64,000 nucleotides of DNA, taken from Actinoplanes sp. TFC3. Lineage in GTDB: Bacteria > Actinomycetota > Actinomycetes > Mycobacteriales > Micromonosporaceae. Positions 31,569 through 40,278 of the stretch are shown here, piece after piece; within the stretch, counting starts at the first letter, position 1; each line of letters begins with the position of its first letter. A program made the position numbers and the translations under genes. The stretch covers positions 3,830,929-3,894,928 of the forward strand of contig NZ_LOJP01000001.1 of assembly GCF_001553785.1 (NCBI RefSeq), written 5' to 3'. The notes under the pieces are model-generated. The model made no database searches. It was given only the letters and a program-made list of their open reading frames with translations, and was not told where the DNA came from.

Positions 31569-32866
31569 GCGCCCCGACGATCGGTTCGGGGGTGCAGGAC
31601 CTGCCTGCCGTGGTGCTCGACGTCGACCTGGCCCGGCCGCTGCCCGCGGTGCCGGCCACCGGTCCGGGTGGGCGCCGGGTGCGCAATGCCTGGGTATTGG
31701 TGCGGTTGTTCGATGAGGCGCTGGGAACGGTGCTTGTGGCCGTACCCGATGATGGTTTGAGCCCTGCTGATCTGGCTGCCGCCGTTGACGCCGAGCTGGC
31801 TTCGCAGCTACAGGTTCGTGGTTTGGCGGCGGCGCCGGTGGACGGCTTTGAGCCCGCGCACGAACCGGCGTTCCTGGCTCGCCGTCGTGAGGTGCTGGCC
31901 GATGCGCCAGCGATCACTGTGGTCGTCTGCACGCGGGAGCGGCCCGGAGCGCTCGCCCGCTGCCTCGACAGCTTGATCGCGCAGAACTACCCCGACTTCA
32001 AGATCCTCGTCGTCGACAACGCCCCGACGACCCAGGCCACCTTCGAGGTGGTCAACTCGGCCGCCCGCCGCGGCCCGGTCAGCTACCTGCGCGAGGACAA
32101 GGCGGGCCTGTCGTTCGCCCGCAACGCCGCCCAGCGGGCCGCCGCCGGCGAGATCATCGCCTGGATGGACGACGACGAGTACGCCGACCCGCACTGGCTC
32201 GCCGAGATCGCCCGCGCCCTGGCCGACCACCCGGAAGCCGACGTGGTGTCCGGCGTGATCGTCCCCGCCGAAATCGACACCCAGGCCCAGCTCTGGTTCG
32301 AGCAGTTCGGCGGCCACAGCAAGGGCCGCGGCTTCAAGCCGGACAAGTTCAACGCCGCGCACCCGCAGAGCCCGTTGTACCCGCTGCCCCCGTTCGGCAC
32401 GGGCGCCAACATGACCTTCCGCCCCGGCGTGATGGAAGAAGTCGGAGGGTGGGACACCGCGCTGGGCGCCGGCACCCCCGCCATGGGCTCGGAGGACACC
32501 CTCGCGTTCACCCAGGTCCTGCTGTCCGGCGGCACCATCGTCTACCAGCCGACCGCGATCACCCACCACTACCACCGGCCGGACTTCGAGGGCCTGCAGA
32601 AGCAGATGATCGGGTACGGAACCGGCTTGACGGCCGCGTACACGAGCCTGCTCCTGCGCCGCCCCGGCCTGCTCTGGTCCCTGCTCAAGCTGGCTCCGAC
32701 GGCATTGCGCGACCTGACCAGCAAGGACAGCCTGCGCGTCTCCACCCTGCAAGACGACTTCCCCCGCGAACTGCTCGGAGCCAACCGCCGCGGCATGCTC
32801 GCCGGTCCCCGCGCCTACCTCAAGGGCCGCCGCGCCGCCCGCGCCGTGGCCCGGGGCAGCCGCTGA
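31565..32866 (+). CDS. Glycosyltransferase family 2 with N-terminal extension
   Basis: A 433-residue protein. The first 110 residues form an extra domain (VLDVDLARPLPAVPAT ... AWVLVRLFDEALGTVLVAVP) found on some actinomycete mycofactocin- and polysaccharide-type GT2 enzymes. The GT2 core follows: ITVVVCTRERPGALARCLDSL, ILVVDNAPTT, IIAWMDDDEYADPHWLAEI and GSEDTLAFTQVL. It is coupled by ATGA overlap to the preceding GT gene. The acceptor and donor are unknown. Confidence 0.9.
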   Translation: MSAPTIGSGVQDLPAVVLDVDLARPLPAVPATGPGGRRVRNAWVLVRLFDEALGTVLVAVPDDGLSPADLAAAVDAELASQLQVRGLAAAPVDGFEPAHEPAFLARRREVLADAPAITVVVCTRERPGALARCLDSLIAQNYPDFKILVVDNAPTTQATFEVVNSAARRGPVSYLREDKAGLSFARNAAQRAAAGEIIAWMDDDEYADPHWLAEIARALADHPEADVVSGVIVPAEIDTQAQLWFEQFGGHSKGRGFKPDKFNAAHPQSPLYPLPPFGTGANMTFRPGVMEEVGGWDTALGAGTPAMGSEDTLAFTQVLLSGGTIVYQPTAITHHYHRPDFEGLQKQMIGYGTGLTAAYTSLLLRRPGLLWSLLKLAPTALRDLTSKDSLRVSTLQDDFPRELLGANRRGMLAGPRAYLKGRRAARAVARGSR

Positions 32867-32976
32867 TCGTGCGGTTCACCGGACAACCACCCGAGAAAGA
32901 CGGCATTCTCGGTGCAGATGACGCAAACAACCGGCCCAGGAGTGGCCGCTCCAAGGATGTGGGGAGCGGGCGGCGG

Positions 32977-35781
32977 ATGCTGAGCACTTCTGGGCCGGGG
33001 GATTCGTCCTCTCCCTCTCCGGACGGCGGACGCGAGGTGCAGGAGCCAGCGCGTAATGGTGGGCCGCTCGTTCGGCGGGCCACCCCCATGACTTCCATCC
33101 AGCAGGCCGAGGCGCCTGTTGATGTCGTGATCTGCGAGGTACACCCGAGTCCGTCCGGCGTGCCGGCAAACGGTGCCAAACCCGGGGCGGACGAGGGCGG
33201 CAAGACCATGGTCCTGCCGTCACCGGCCGACGCGGACGCCACGCAGGTCATCCGGACACCGGCACCGGGCGTTTCCGGCTCGGGGCCATCCAGTTCCGGC
33301 GCCGGACAGGAAGGCGGCGCTACCACCGGCAGCGCCGCGAGCGCGGAGGCATCGGAGGCGGACCGTCAGGCTGAGGCGGCTGACAGCGAAGGATCCGATC
33401 AGACGCCGGACGCCGCCGAGCATGCAGACGCCGGCGCAGGCTCAAGCCATGCGGACACGCAAAGCGACGCCGCCGGCCCCGTAAACGCTGAACCCGATCA
33501 AGCCGACGCCGAGGACCCTGACCCGCAAGGCGCCCCCGCTCAGAGCGCCGGCCCGGCCCCCGGCACGGCAAAAGCAAACGCAGACACGGACGCCACCCAG
33601 GTGATCCGCCTGCGACCAGACAGCGACGCCACCCAGATCATCACCGTCAACGCCCCGCACGCGAAGGATCCCGGCGAGACGCAGATCATCAAGGACGCGG
33701 ACGCCACCCAGGTCATCAGCACCGCCGAACCGGACGCCACGCAAGTCATCAAGTTCGACGCCGACGCGACCACCGTCCTTGCGCAGCTGAATCCCGGCGA
33801 TGCCACCACGGTCATTCCGAAAACAGGCAAGGGCACAGACGGCTCAGCCACGACGCTGATTCCCGTCGTTGCGGGGCGCAAGGATGGGCTTCGCACGCGT
33901 ATCGCCCCGCCCCGGGATCCTGGTCGTGCGCCGCGCCCCGCCCGGCCCCGGCGGGAGCCCATGGATCTCGGGCATGCGCCTGCGGTGCTGACCATCTCTG
34001 CGCTTGGCGTGCTGATGGTGGCCCTCGGTTATGCCGGGGGGCGGATCGGCACGGGCAATGCCCAGTTCGCGTACTGGGTGGGTCAGGTCGTGGTTTTCAC
34101 GCCGGTGGTTGTCCGGCTGCTGAGCCGGCGGATGGCCGGGGTTGCCGAGTCTTTTGTGCTTGTCATGGGGCTGGCGCTCCATCAGTATCTGCTGAAATGG
34201 ATGTACAGCCCGGATCAGTTCCGCTTTCCCGACGAATTGCAGCACTGGCTCGGCACCACGATCATTGTGCAATCCGGGGAGCTTTTCCAACCGAATCCGG
34301 CGCTGCCGCCGGCCGTGCATTTTCCGGGGCTGGCCGAGATGGGCGCCGCGCTGACGTCCATGACGGGGTTGCCGGTCACCGCTTCGGGTGTCATCGTTGC
34401 CGGGATCGCGCACCTCATCTTCGTAGCGATGATTTTCGCGGCCGTGCTGCGGGCCAGCAATTCACCGGCCGTGGCGGGTGTGGCCTGCGCGACCTATGCC
34501 ACCGCACTGCACTATCTCTTCTTCAATTCCATGTTCCTTTATCAGACCGCGGCCCTGCCCTTCTTCATGCTCACGGTCTGGGCGGTACGACGGTGGCGCG
34601 CCGAGGGCAACTGGCGCTTCGTTGCGCTGGCCGTCGCCGGGATGGGCGTCACCACGGTCAGTCACCACGTCACGGCGTTTGCCATGGTGCTCACCCTGAC
34701 CCTGCTCGCCGTGGTCGAGCTTGTGGTGCAGAAACCGCGCCGCTGGAGCGCCCTGATCATGCCGGGTGCGGCGCTGCTGATGGTGGCGTCGTGGGTGGCG
34801 ACTGTGGCGCGCGACGTCGTCAACTACCTCGAGGCGCCTGCCGACCAGGTCGTTCACACCATTGAGAACCTGATCAGCGGTACGTCCGAAGCATCCTCGA
34901 CCACGGCAGCAGTCAGCATCGGGCAGCTCATCGTCCAGGGCGCCGGCCTGCTCGCCCTGTTCGTCCTCTATCTCGCGTTGCTGCGCGACATGGTGCAGCG
35001 CCGGGATCGCGATGCCTGGCGCTGGGCCGCTGTCGCCGGGGGCACCATTTTTTTCGCCGGTAACGCGGTGCGATTCCTCGGGCAGAACGGGCCGGAAATC
35101 GCCGCCCGGTTGTCCACGTTCACCTACGTTCCCATTTCTATTCTCGCGGCCATCGCGCTGGTCCGGGGCGTGCAGATCATCCCGGCCAAGGATGGCGAGG
35201 GGCACCGCTGGCGGGCGTCTCCCCCGGCCATCGACGTCATCGCGCCGGGCGGCTGGAACCTGTACAGCCGGACCGCGGCGGGTTCGTTGATGATCACGGT
35301 GCTGATGATCGGGGCGCGAGCCGGTGGCTGGCCGCCGATCGGGTCGATTCTTCCCGGGCCGTATCTGGCCGGTGGCTTCGAGCGCTCGGTCGATGCGTCC
35401 GGCATTGCCGCGGCCGATTGGCAACGGGACACGCTCGGGCACGACAACCGGGTGGGTGGCGATGTGACGTCGGTGTCGCTCGCTTCGACGTACGGCCGGC
35501 AGGATCCTGTCCGTGAAGTCGGTTCCCTTTACTACGCAGACGAATGGGGATTGGAGCAGCAGCAGCTCGTCGACGGGCTGGCCATTCAGTATCTCGTCGT
35601 GGACAAGCGGCTCAGCGAGCAACTCCCCGAGGGCGAGGCGTATTTCGAGAATGACCCGCACGCGGGTTCGATCACGTCGCCGTTGACCTCCACCCAGATC
35701 GGCAAGTTTGATGCGCTGACCGGTGTCGACCGGCTGTACGACAACGGCACGGTTCGCGTCTACCGGATGGGGAATCTGTGA
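32977..35781 (+). CDS. Polytopic membrane protein with an N-terminal array of TxxI/L motifs
   Basis: About 934 residues. The first about 330 are disordered, acidic and Ala/Pro-rich and carry nine motifs of type D-A-T-Q-V-I (first at 33235, last near 33860). The rest is a membrane protein with ten or more helices and FPDELQHWLGTTI, HYLFFNSMFLYQ and TTVSHHVTAF, resembling GT-C-type or O-antigen-ligase-like enzymes, and a C-terminal outer domain. In each motif Thr is followed at +3 by Ile or Leu, the pattern bound by FHA domains when Thr is phosphorylated. ATG 32977 has GGGGAG 10 nt upstream; GTG 32869 or ATG 33088 are alternatives. It belongs to the glycosyltransferase operon. Confidence 0.78.
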   Translation: MLSTSGPGDSSSPSPDGGREVQEPARNGGPLVRRATPMTSIQQAEAPVDVVICEVHPSPSGVPANGAKPGADEGGKTMVLPSPADADATQVIRTPAPGVSGSGPSSSGAGQEGGATTGSAASAEASEADRQAEAADSEGSDQTPDAAEHADAGAGSSHADTQSDAAGPVNAEPDQADAEDPDPQGAPAQSAGPAPGTAKANADTDATQVIRLRPDSDATQIITVNAPHAKDPGETQIIKDADATQVISTAEPDATQVIKFDADATTVLAQLNPGDATTVIPKTGKGTDGSATTLIPVVAGRKDGLRTRIAPPRDPGRAPRPARPRREPMDLGHAPAVLTISALGVLMVALGYAGGRIGTGNAQFAYWVGQVVVFTPVVVRLLSRRMAGVAESFVLVMGLALHQYLLKWMYSPDQFRFPDELQHWLGTTIIVQSGELFQPNPALPPAVHFPGLAEMGAALTSMTGLPVTASGVIVAGIAHLIFVAMIFAAVLRASNSPAVAGVACATYATALHYLFFNSMFLYQTAALPFFMLTVWAVRRWRAEGNWRFVALAVAGMGVTTVSHHVTAFAMVLTLTLLAVVELVVQKPRRWSALIMPGAALLMVASWVATVARDVVNYLEAPADQVVHTIENLISGTSEASSTTAAVSIGQLIVQGAGLLALFVLYLALLRDMVQRRDRDAWRWAAVAGGTIFFAGNAVRFLGQNGPEIAARLSTFTYVPISILAAIALVRGVQIIPAKDGEGHRWRASPPAIDVIAPGGWNLYSRTAAGSLMITVLMIGARAGGWPPIGSILPGPYLAGGFERSVDASGIAAADWQRDTLGHDNRVGGDVTSVSLASTYGRQDPVREVGSLYYADEWGLEQQQLVDGLAIQYLVVDKRLSEQLPEGEAYFENDPHAGSITSPLTSTQIGKFDALTGVDRLYDNGTVRVYRMGNL

Positions 35782-36644
35782 ACGCGCTGCTTTCCCGTCT
35801 GGTGTGGGCGGGCACGACATTGTCGGCGCTGGCCGTCGCGCTGGGCCCCTTGCCGTTGACCGTTGCGGGTGGGCTGCTGCTCGGATTGGTTCTCCCGGGA
35901 ATTGCGCTGACCGGGGCTTTGCTGCGCGGTCGTGACCTGGCGGTGGTCGAGCGGATCACGTTGGCGCCGGCGTTGAGTTTGGCCACGCTGGTGATCTCGG
36001 GGCTGGTTCTGTACGTGTGCGGCGCGCCCTTGAACCGGGTTTCGTGGACGGCTGCGACGGCGGGGGTGACGATTCTGGCGTTGATTGCCGCACTTTTCCC
36101 CGTACCCCGAAGCATTACTGTTGCCGAACCTGCCGAGGTAACCGAACCCGTTGCTGTTGCCGCTGCTCCGGCGATGACCGAGGCGCACACCATTGTGATG
36201 TCGGTGGTGCCGCCAACTCCGGAGGAACAGCTGGCCGCGGAGTACCGCACGAAACGCAACCGGCTGATCAGACAGTCATTGCCGTTGCTGCTGGTCATTG
36301 CGGTTCTGGGCGGTGCGAGCTGGATTTCCTACCACACGTCGCGGGAAACGTTCCAGACGACGGTTACTGCCTTGTCAGCCGCTCCCGCCGGGCCGGTGGG
36401 AAACGACGGGAACCGCACGGTTGTCGTTTCGGCGTCCGGCTTACTGCCCGAGGACGGCCCTTATACGGTACGCGTGAGCGCGGTTGCCGGTAAAACGCCC
36501 GCCAGCCGCAGCGTCGCCGTTTCCGATAGCGGCGCCTGGTCGGAGACTCTTACCGTTCCGGGGGATGAGCGCGTCACCATTGCGCTGTATCGCAGCGGCG
36601 ACACCTCGGCTTATCGCACAATCTCGGTCAGCGCTACCGAGTGA
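35778..36644 (+). CDS. Membrane protein, DUF1616-like N-terminus
   Basis: A 288-residue protein. Three or four N-terminal helices (LSALAVALGPLPLTVAGGLLLGLVLPGIALTG ...) with the segment VLPGIALTGALLRGRDLAVVERITLAPALSLA resemble DUF1616 membrane proteins of archaeal and actinobacterial surface-glycan loci. A cytoplasmic loop, one more helix (LPLLLVIAVLGGASWISY) and a beta-rich extracytoplasmic domain of about 95 residues follow. GTG 35778 overlaps the stop of the upstream membrane protein, so the two are coupled and may form a complex. Confidence 0.7.
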   Translation: MNALLSRLVWAGTTLSALAVALGPLPLTVAGGLLLGLVLPGIALTGALLRGRDLAVVERITLAPALSLATLVISGLVLYVCGAPLNRVSWTAATAGVTILALIAALFPVPRSITVAEPAEVTEPVAVAAAPAMTEAHTIVMSVVPPTPEEQLAAEYRTKRNRLIRQSLPLLLVIAVLGGASWISYHTSRETFQTTVTALSAAPAGPVGNDGNRTVVVSASGLLPEDGPYTVRVSAVAGKTPASRSVAVSDSGAWSETLTVPGDERVTIALYRSGDTSAYRTISVSATE

Positions 36645-36685
36645 CGCGATTCGCTGGCCCGGCCGGGCACACGGCATACTGGGCG

Positions 36686-36762
36686 GCGACACGCGACTGG
36701 CGGCATCGAGGATGGGATCACCATCGGGGAGCTCGTCGTGGGGGCCGTCCGCCTGGGTGCCC
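36686..36762 (+). promoter_or_regulatory. ZTP (pfl) riboswitch upstream of folD
   Basis: The sequence fits the ZTP aptamer from 5' to 3'. P1 left is gcgac-ac-gc (36686-36694). The conserved GACTGGCGG follows (36695-36703), then a hairpin gatgg/ccatc (36711-36725), the conserved CGGGGAGC, P1 right gc-tc-gtcgt (36731-36739), and the conserved CCGCCTGGG (36749-36757). CCGCC can form the pseudoknot with GGCGG (36699-36703). ZTP riboswitches sense the folate-shortage alarmone ZMP/ZTP and switch on one-carbon genes. The SD (gggaggg, 36768-36774) lies just downstream, so control of translation or early transcription of folD is expected. Confidence 0.9.
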
Positions 36763-36782
36763 ACGCTGGGAGGGACGCCCGC

Positions 36783-37652
36783 ATGCCCGAATCCTCTGAG
36801 GCCCGCCTGCTGCCCGGCAAGCCGGTGGCCGACGCCGTCCTGGCCGATGTGGCGCAGCGCGTCGCCAAGCTCAAGGAGAGCGGTGTCCAGCCGTCACTTG
36901 CCACGATCCTGGTGGGCGACGACGACGCCAGCGCCGGCTACATCCGCATCAAGCAGCGCCAGGCGGCCGAGCTGGGCTTCGTCTCCCCGCACGAGCACCT
37001 CGGCGCCGACGCCACGCAGGACGACCTGCTGCGCGTGATCGACCGGTTGAACGCCGACAAGAACGTGCACGCGCTGCTCATCCAGTACCCACCGCCCGCG
37101 CACATCGACTATGACGCCGCGCTGATGACCGTCGACCCGGACAAGGACGTCGACGGCATGCACCCGCTCAACCTGGGCCGGCTGTCGGTGGGCCTGCCCG
37201 GTCCCCGCCCGTGCACCCCGGCCGGCATCGAAGCCCTGCTGGCGCACTACGAGGTCCCGGTGTCCGGCCACGAGGTGGTCATCCTCGGCCGCGGCGCCAC
37301 CATCGGCCGCCCGCTGGCCATGATGCTGTCGCAGAAGCGCCCGACGGCCAACGCTGCGGTCACCGTCGTGCACACCGGGGTGCCGGACTGGCAGCGCTAC
37401 ACCCAGCGTGCCGATGTGCTCGTGGCAGCTGCGGGCGTACCCGGAATCATCCAGCCGGAGCACGTCAAGCCCGGAGCGACAGTCATCGGCGCGGGCGTGC
37501 GCTATGCGGGCCGGCGCCTGCTGCCGGACGTCGCGGAAGAGGTCGCCACGGTCGCCGGCGCGGTGACGCCGCGAGTGGGCGGCGTGGGACCGACGACGGT
37601 GGCCATGCTGTTCCGCAATGCCATCGAGGCGGCGGAGAAAGCCTCCCGCTGA
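36783..37652 (+). CDS. folD: Bifunctional methylenetetrahydrofolate dehydrogenase/methenyl-THF cyclohydrolase
   Basis: A 289-residue protein interconverting 5,10-methylene-, methenyl- and 10-formyl-tetrahydrofolate with NADP. The catalytic Lys is in GYIRIKQRQAAELG, the folate site has IQYPPPAH (a variant of QLPLPxH) and DKDVDGMHPLNLG, and PRPCTPAGIEALL and GRGATIGRPLAMML give the nucleotide-binding half; it ends GGVGPTTVAMLFRN. ATG 36783 follows gggaggg at 8 nt; longer frames would run into the riboswitch. It sits alone, downstream of the polysaccharide operon but under its own ZTP riboswitch, so it is regulated by folate status. Confidence 0.96.
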   Translation: MPESSEARLLPGKPVADAVLADVAQRVAKLKESGVQPSLATILVGDDDASAGYIRIKQRQAAELGFVSPHEHLGADATQDDLLRVIDRLNADKNVHALLIQYPPPAHIDYDAALMTVDPDKDVDGMHPLNLGRLSVGLPGPRPCTPAGIEALLAHYEVPVSGHEVVILGRGATIGRPLAMMLSQKRPTANAAVTVVHTGVPDWQRYTQRADVLVAAAGVPGIIQPEHVKPGATVIGAGVRYAGRRLLPDVAEEVATVAGAVTPRVGGVGPTTVAMLFRNAIEAAEKASR

Positions 37653-37668
37653 GCTGTCCCATCGGGAT

Positions 37669-37702
37669 CCTTCCTGCGGGCGGCATGCTGGCTGCAGGAA
37701 GG
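37669..37702. terminator. Hairpin downstream of folD
   Basis: Arms ccttcctgc (37669-37677) and gcaggaagg (37694-37702) give a perfect 9-bp stem with a 16-nt loop, 17 bp past the folD stop. It is a plausible terminator, and it lies within the 53-bp duplicated segment. Confidence 0.5.
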
Positions 37703-37780
37703 CCGCGCCATCCGCTGAAGCAGGGGCTGCGGGCGGCATGCCACCTGCAGGAAGGACGCGCTATCCGCTGAAGCGGGCGC
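37675..37780. repeat. 53-bp imperfect tandem duplication over the GH26 gene 3' end
   Basis: Units start at 37675 and 37728 (both tgcgggcggcatg), with a further tgcgggc at 37781. The second unit contains the last codons and stop of the GH26 gene on the minus strand; the first is a near copy past that stop. The two match at about 43 of 53 positions by eye. Confidence 0.75.
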
Positions 37781-38825
37781 TGCGGGCCATGGCTACGTAG
37801 GCGGCGAGGGACTGCTGGTTGGTGTCGATGCGCCAGCGCTCGTCGTAGCCGGGGTGGGTGTCGGTGTCGAACCAGACCACGCCGCCGATTGCAGGATGGG
37901 CCTCGACCCATTGTGCGAACAGGGAGATCCAGTCGGCCTTGGTGCGGCCGCCATAATCGACGGCTCCCACCTCGGTGATCATGATGGGCTTGCGGGTGCC
38001 ATAAGCCTGATAGATGGGGCCGAACAGGGTGTCAGGGGTTTCGTGGTGCAGGTTGTAGCCCGAAACTCCCACCCAGTCGACGTAGCTGTCGCCCGGATAC
38101 AAGGCGGCGTAGGTGTTCCAGTCCGCGACCGGGGAACTGTTCCAGTTCGGGCTCCACACCCAGGACACATTGTCGGCGCCCTCGGCGGCGAAAATGGCAT
38201 GCAGGTGCTTCCAGGAGGTGATGTAGCCGGCCGGGTCGTTGCTGTTCTTGGCGGCGCCCCAGGCGTACCAGTCGCCGTTCATCTCCCAGCCCCAGCGCAG
38301 CAGCACCGGCCGCTTCATCGCTTTCAGGCGCCGGGCAGCCCGCGCAATGAGGTCATCATTGTCGCCCTTGATGATGCTGTCGTATGTCGCGCCACGCCAC
38401 GAGACCATGGGAATGCCGTCATCGGGCAAGCCGGCAATTGTTGTGGGCAACGTGTCGCCCCAGCCGAAAAACACATGCACAATTCTTTCGGACCGGCCGA
38501 GCTGGGTGCGCCGCAAGGCCTGCGACTGGGTTGCGGTTTTCCCGGACAGATCCAGGTACGCCCCCAGCATCGCCTTTCCCCTGCTGAACCCCACAGTGCC
38601 GCCGCCCTTGGCCACCGCGGCCGGCAACGCGGCAGCCGACGCCGACGCCGAACTCGGTGCGGTGGCACCCCGACCGGGCGACGTGGTCGCCTCGGCAGCA
38701 CCGTCGCGGCTGCGCACCTGCTGCACCCCGGCCACGGCCGCGGGTACAGCAGCGAGCGCGCCGAGCCCGAGCACCACTCGGCGGCTGAGCGCTTGTCCCG
38801 GCGCCCGGTGACTACCGCGGCTCAC
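37761..38825 (-). CDS. Tat-exported glycoside hydrolase family 26 protein (beta-mannanase-like)
   Basis: A 354-residue protein. The N-terminus has a twin-arginine signal (LSRRVVLGLGALAAVPAAVAG) and a Ser/Ala linker. The catalytic domain shows the GH26 acid/base Glu in LLRWGWEMNGDWYAWG and the nucleophile Glu in KPIMITEVGAVDYGG, plus VSWVWSPNWN and YPGDSYVDWVGVSGYN. GH26 enzymes cut beta-mannans or related beta-1,3/1,4 glycans. GTG 38825 is the start. It probably trims the polysaccharide made by the nearby operon at the cell surface, or degrades external mannan. It converges with folD. Confidence 0.87.
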   Translation of the reverse strand: MSRGSHRAPGQALSRRVVLGLGALAAVPAAVAGVQQVRSRDGAAEATTSPGRGATAPSSASASAAALPAAVAKGGGTVGFSRGKAMLGAYLDLSGKTATQSQALRRTQLGRSERIVHVFFGWGDTLPTTIAGLPDDGIPMVSWRGATYDSIIKGDNDDLIARAARRLKAMKRPVLLRWGWEMNGDWYAWGAAKNSNDPAGYITSWKHLHAIFAAEGADNVSWVWSPNWNSSPVADWNTYAALYPGDSYVDWVGVSGYNLHHETPDTLFGPIYQAYGTRKPIMITEVGAVDYGGRTKADWISLFAQWVEAHPAIGGVVWFDTDTHPGYDERWRIDTNQQSLAAYVAMARSARFSG

Positions 38826-38870
38826 CGCACCCCACCTCGACCCCCGCGGACAGCGATGACCGTAGCCGCC

Positions 38871-39683
38871 TCATGTCAGGTTCCGGCCGGCGGCTCGGGC
38901 AGCGCGGCGGGCCAGGCGCCAGCCCGGCTGGGCCAGTTGCTTGAGTTTGGGGATCAGGGGCGAGCCGCCTCCGGCCACCAGCTCCACCAGCTCGGCGCCG
39001 GTCACATCAGGGGTCGGCTGCAGCCGGGGAATGGCGAAGCGCCGCTCGCCGGGGGTGTGCAGGCGGCGGCCCACCTCGGTGGCGTTGTCGTGACCCGCGG
39101 CCAGCACTGCGGCACGGACCTTGGCGCCGTTGTAGCCGTGAGGGTAGGCGAAGCCGCGCACCCGCCGGCTCAGGCGTTGCTCCAGTTCGTCCTTGCTCAG
39201 CACGGTTTCCGCACGTAGTTGCGCGGCCGGGATGACATCCAACGGGTGGTGGATCAGGCTGTGGTTGGCGATCTCGACGCCGGCGCCGGCCACCTCGGCG
39301 AGTTCGTCCCAGGTGAGCAGTTTGCCGAAGTCGGGGGCCCAGCGACCGAGCCAGTCCGCGTGTTCGCCCAGGTGGCCGACCGAGGCGTACAGGGTGGCGG
39401 TGGCACCGGCGTCGGCCAGCACGGGCACGCCCGCGGTCAGGAAGTTGCGGTAGCCGTCGTCGAACGTGACGGCCACCAGTTTGCCGGTGCAGCCCTCGTC
39501 GAGCAGGTCCAGGGCTTCGGTGAGCCCGACCAGGCGGTACCCGGCGGCCGTAAGGGCCGACAAGTGCTCCTTGAGGCGGGCCGGGGGGACCGCCAAGTCG
39601 CGCATCGGGCCGGCCACGGCAGACACGGAGTGATACATCAGGGCCGGCAGGGTTTCCCACGCCGACGGTCCCGCGACGGTCAC
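38871..39683 (-). CDS. Polysaccharide deacetylase (CE4/NodB) family protein
   Basis: A 270-residue protein with NodB motifs: MT1 TFDDGYRN (catalytic Asp and metal-binding Asp), MT2 NHSLIHHPL (the HxxxH metal ligands), and FAYPHGYNGAKV as MT3. Such enzymes remove N-acetyl groups from chitin-, peptidoglycan- or exopolysaccharide-type polymers. GTG 39683 is chosen: it has GGAGGAG upstream and overlaps the stop of a small upstream gene (GTGA). No signal peptide is visible, which is unusual for a family that often acts outside the cell. The C-terminus is basic. Confidence 0.88.
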   Translation of the reverse strand: MTVAGPSAWETLPALMYHSVSAVAGPMRDLAVPPARLKEHLSALTAAGYRLVGLTEALDLLDEGCTGKLVAVTFDDGYRNFLTAGVPVLADAGATATLYASVGHLGEHADWLGRWAPDFGKLLTWDELAEVAGAGVEIANHSLIHHPLDVIPAAQLRAETVLSKDELEQRLSRRVRGFAYPHGYNGAKVRAAVLAAGHDNATEVGRRLHTPGERRFAIPRLQPTPDVTGAELVELVAGGGSPLIPKLKQLAQPGWRLARRAARAAGRNLT

Positions 39684-39907
39684 CGCACTCCTCCCCCACT
39701 GCTCACGGACATGACCACTATCGGCCAGAATCCCGGTGAGCTTCGTGGTTCGGCGCACTGGTTACCGGGTTCGTCGCGCGGCACGTTTGCGCCGCTCAAA
39801 GCCACGGTACGACGCGGTTCGGGCAGCGTCCAGCGCCCATCAGGCCGGTATCGTTGGCGGTCAATGGCGAGTTGCCAGCGACAAACCGGACATCGGCCGA
39901 AAGTCAT
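39680..39907 (-). CDS. Small CxxC protein, translationally coupled to the deacetylase
   Basis: A 75-residue frame from ATG 39907, with a strong SD (GGAGG, 7 nt spacing). It begins MTFGRCPVCRWQLAIDRQRY and has a third Cys in GNQCAEP. The CPVC motif and Arg-rich body resemble half of a zinc ribbon. Its TGA overlaps the GTG start of the polysaccharide deacetylase, which argues that it is a genuine coupled gene. I do not recognise a family. Confidence 0.5.
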   Translation of the reverse strand: MTFGRCPVCRWQLAIDRQRYRPDGRWTLPEPRRTVALSGANVPRDEPGNQCAEPRSSPGFWPIVVMSVSSGGGVR

Positions 39908-39968
39908 AGGGCGGCCTCCGGCCGGGGAGGGAAGCCAACCCACCCTGCGTGACGGCAGGGTGAGGACC

Positions 39969-40211
39969 ATGACTGCAGACCGAGCGCGCCGGCTGGCCGA
40001 GGCCGGCGCTGAGGCCGGGACAGCGCTGGGCGCCGCGGCGTTCCCCGTCGCCTGGCGCGCCCTGGATGCCCACCTGGTGGTGGTGCTCGCCGTGATGTTC
40101 GCCGGGCTCACCGCCGCTACCTACGCGTTACACGCCGTCACCTTCGACTGCTTGCGGCTGACCGGTGACCGGGGGCGGGGCAAATTTTCGTTTACCCAGC
40201 GTAAGGAGTGA
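39969..40211 (+). CDS. Small single-span membrane protein, unknown
   Basis: An 80-residue frame from ATG 39969 with gagg a few bases upstream. An amphipathic Ala/Arg-rich N-terminus (RARRLAEAGAEAGTALG) is followed by one hydrophobic helix (HLVVVLAVMFAGLTAATYALHAV) and a basic tail. It is divergent from the small CxxC gene with about 60 bp between. No family recognised; it could be a spurious frame. Confidence 0.45.
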   Translation: MTADRARRLAEAGAEAGTALGAAAFPVAWRALDAHLVVVLAVMFAGLTAATYALHAVTFDCLRLTGDRGRGKFSFTQRKE

Positions 40212-40278
40212 ACCGAGCGGTTCTCCGGACCGTACCCCGGGATGCACCTGTTCTTCATCACCCCCGGGAGTGACCAGG

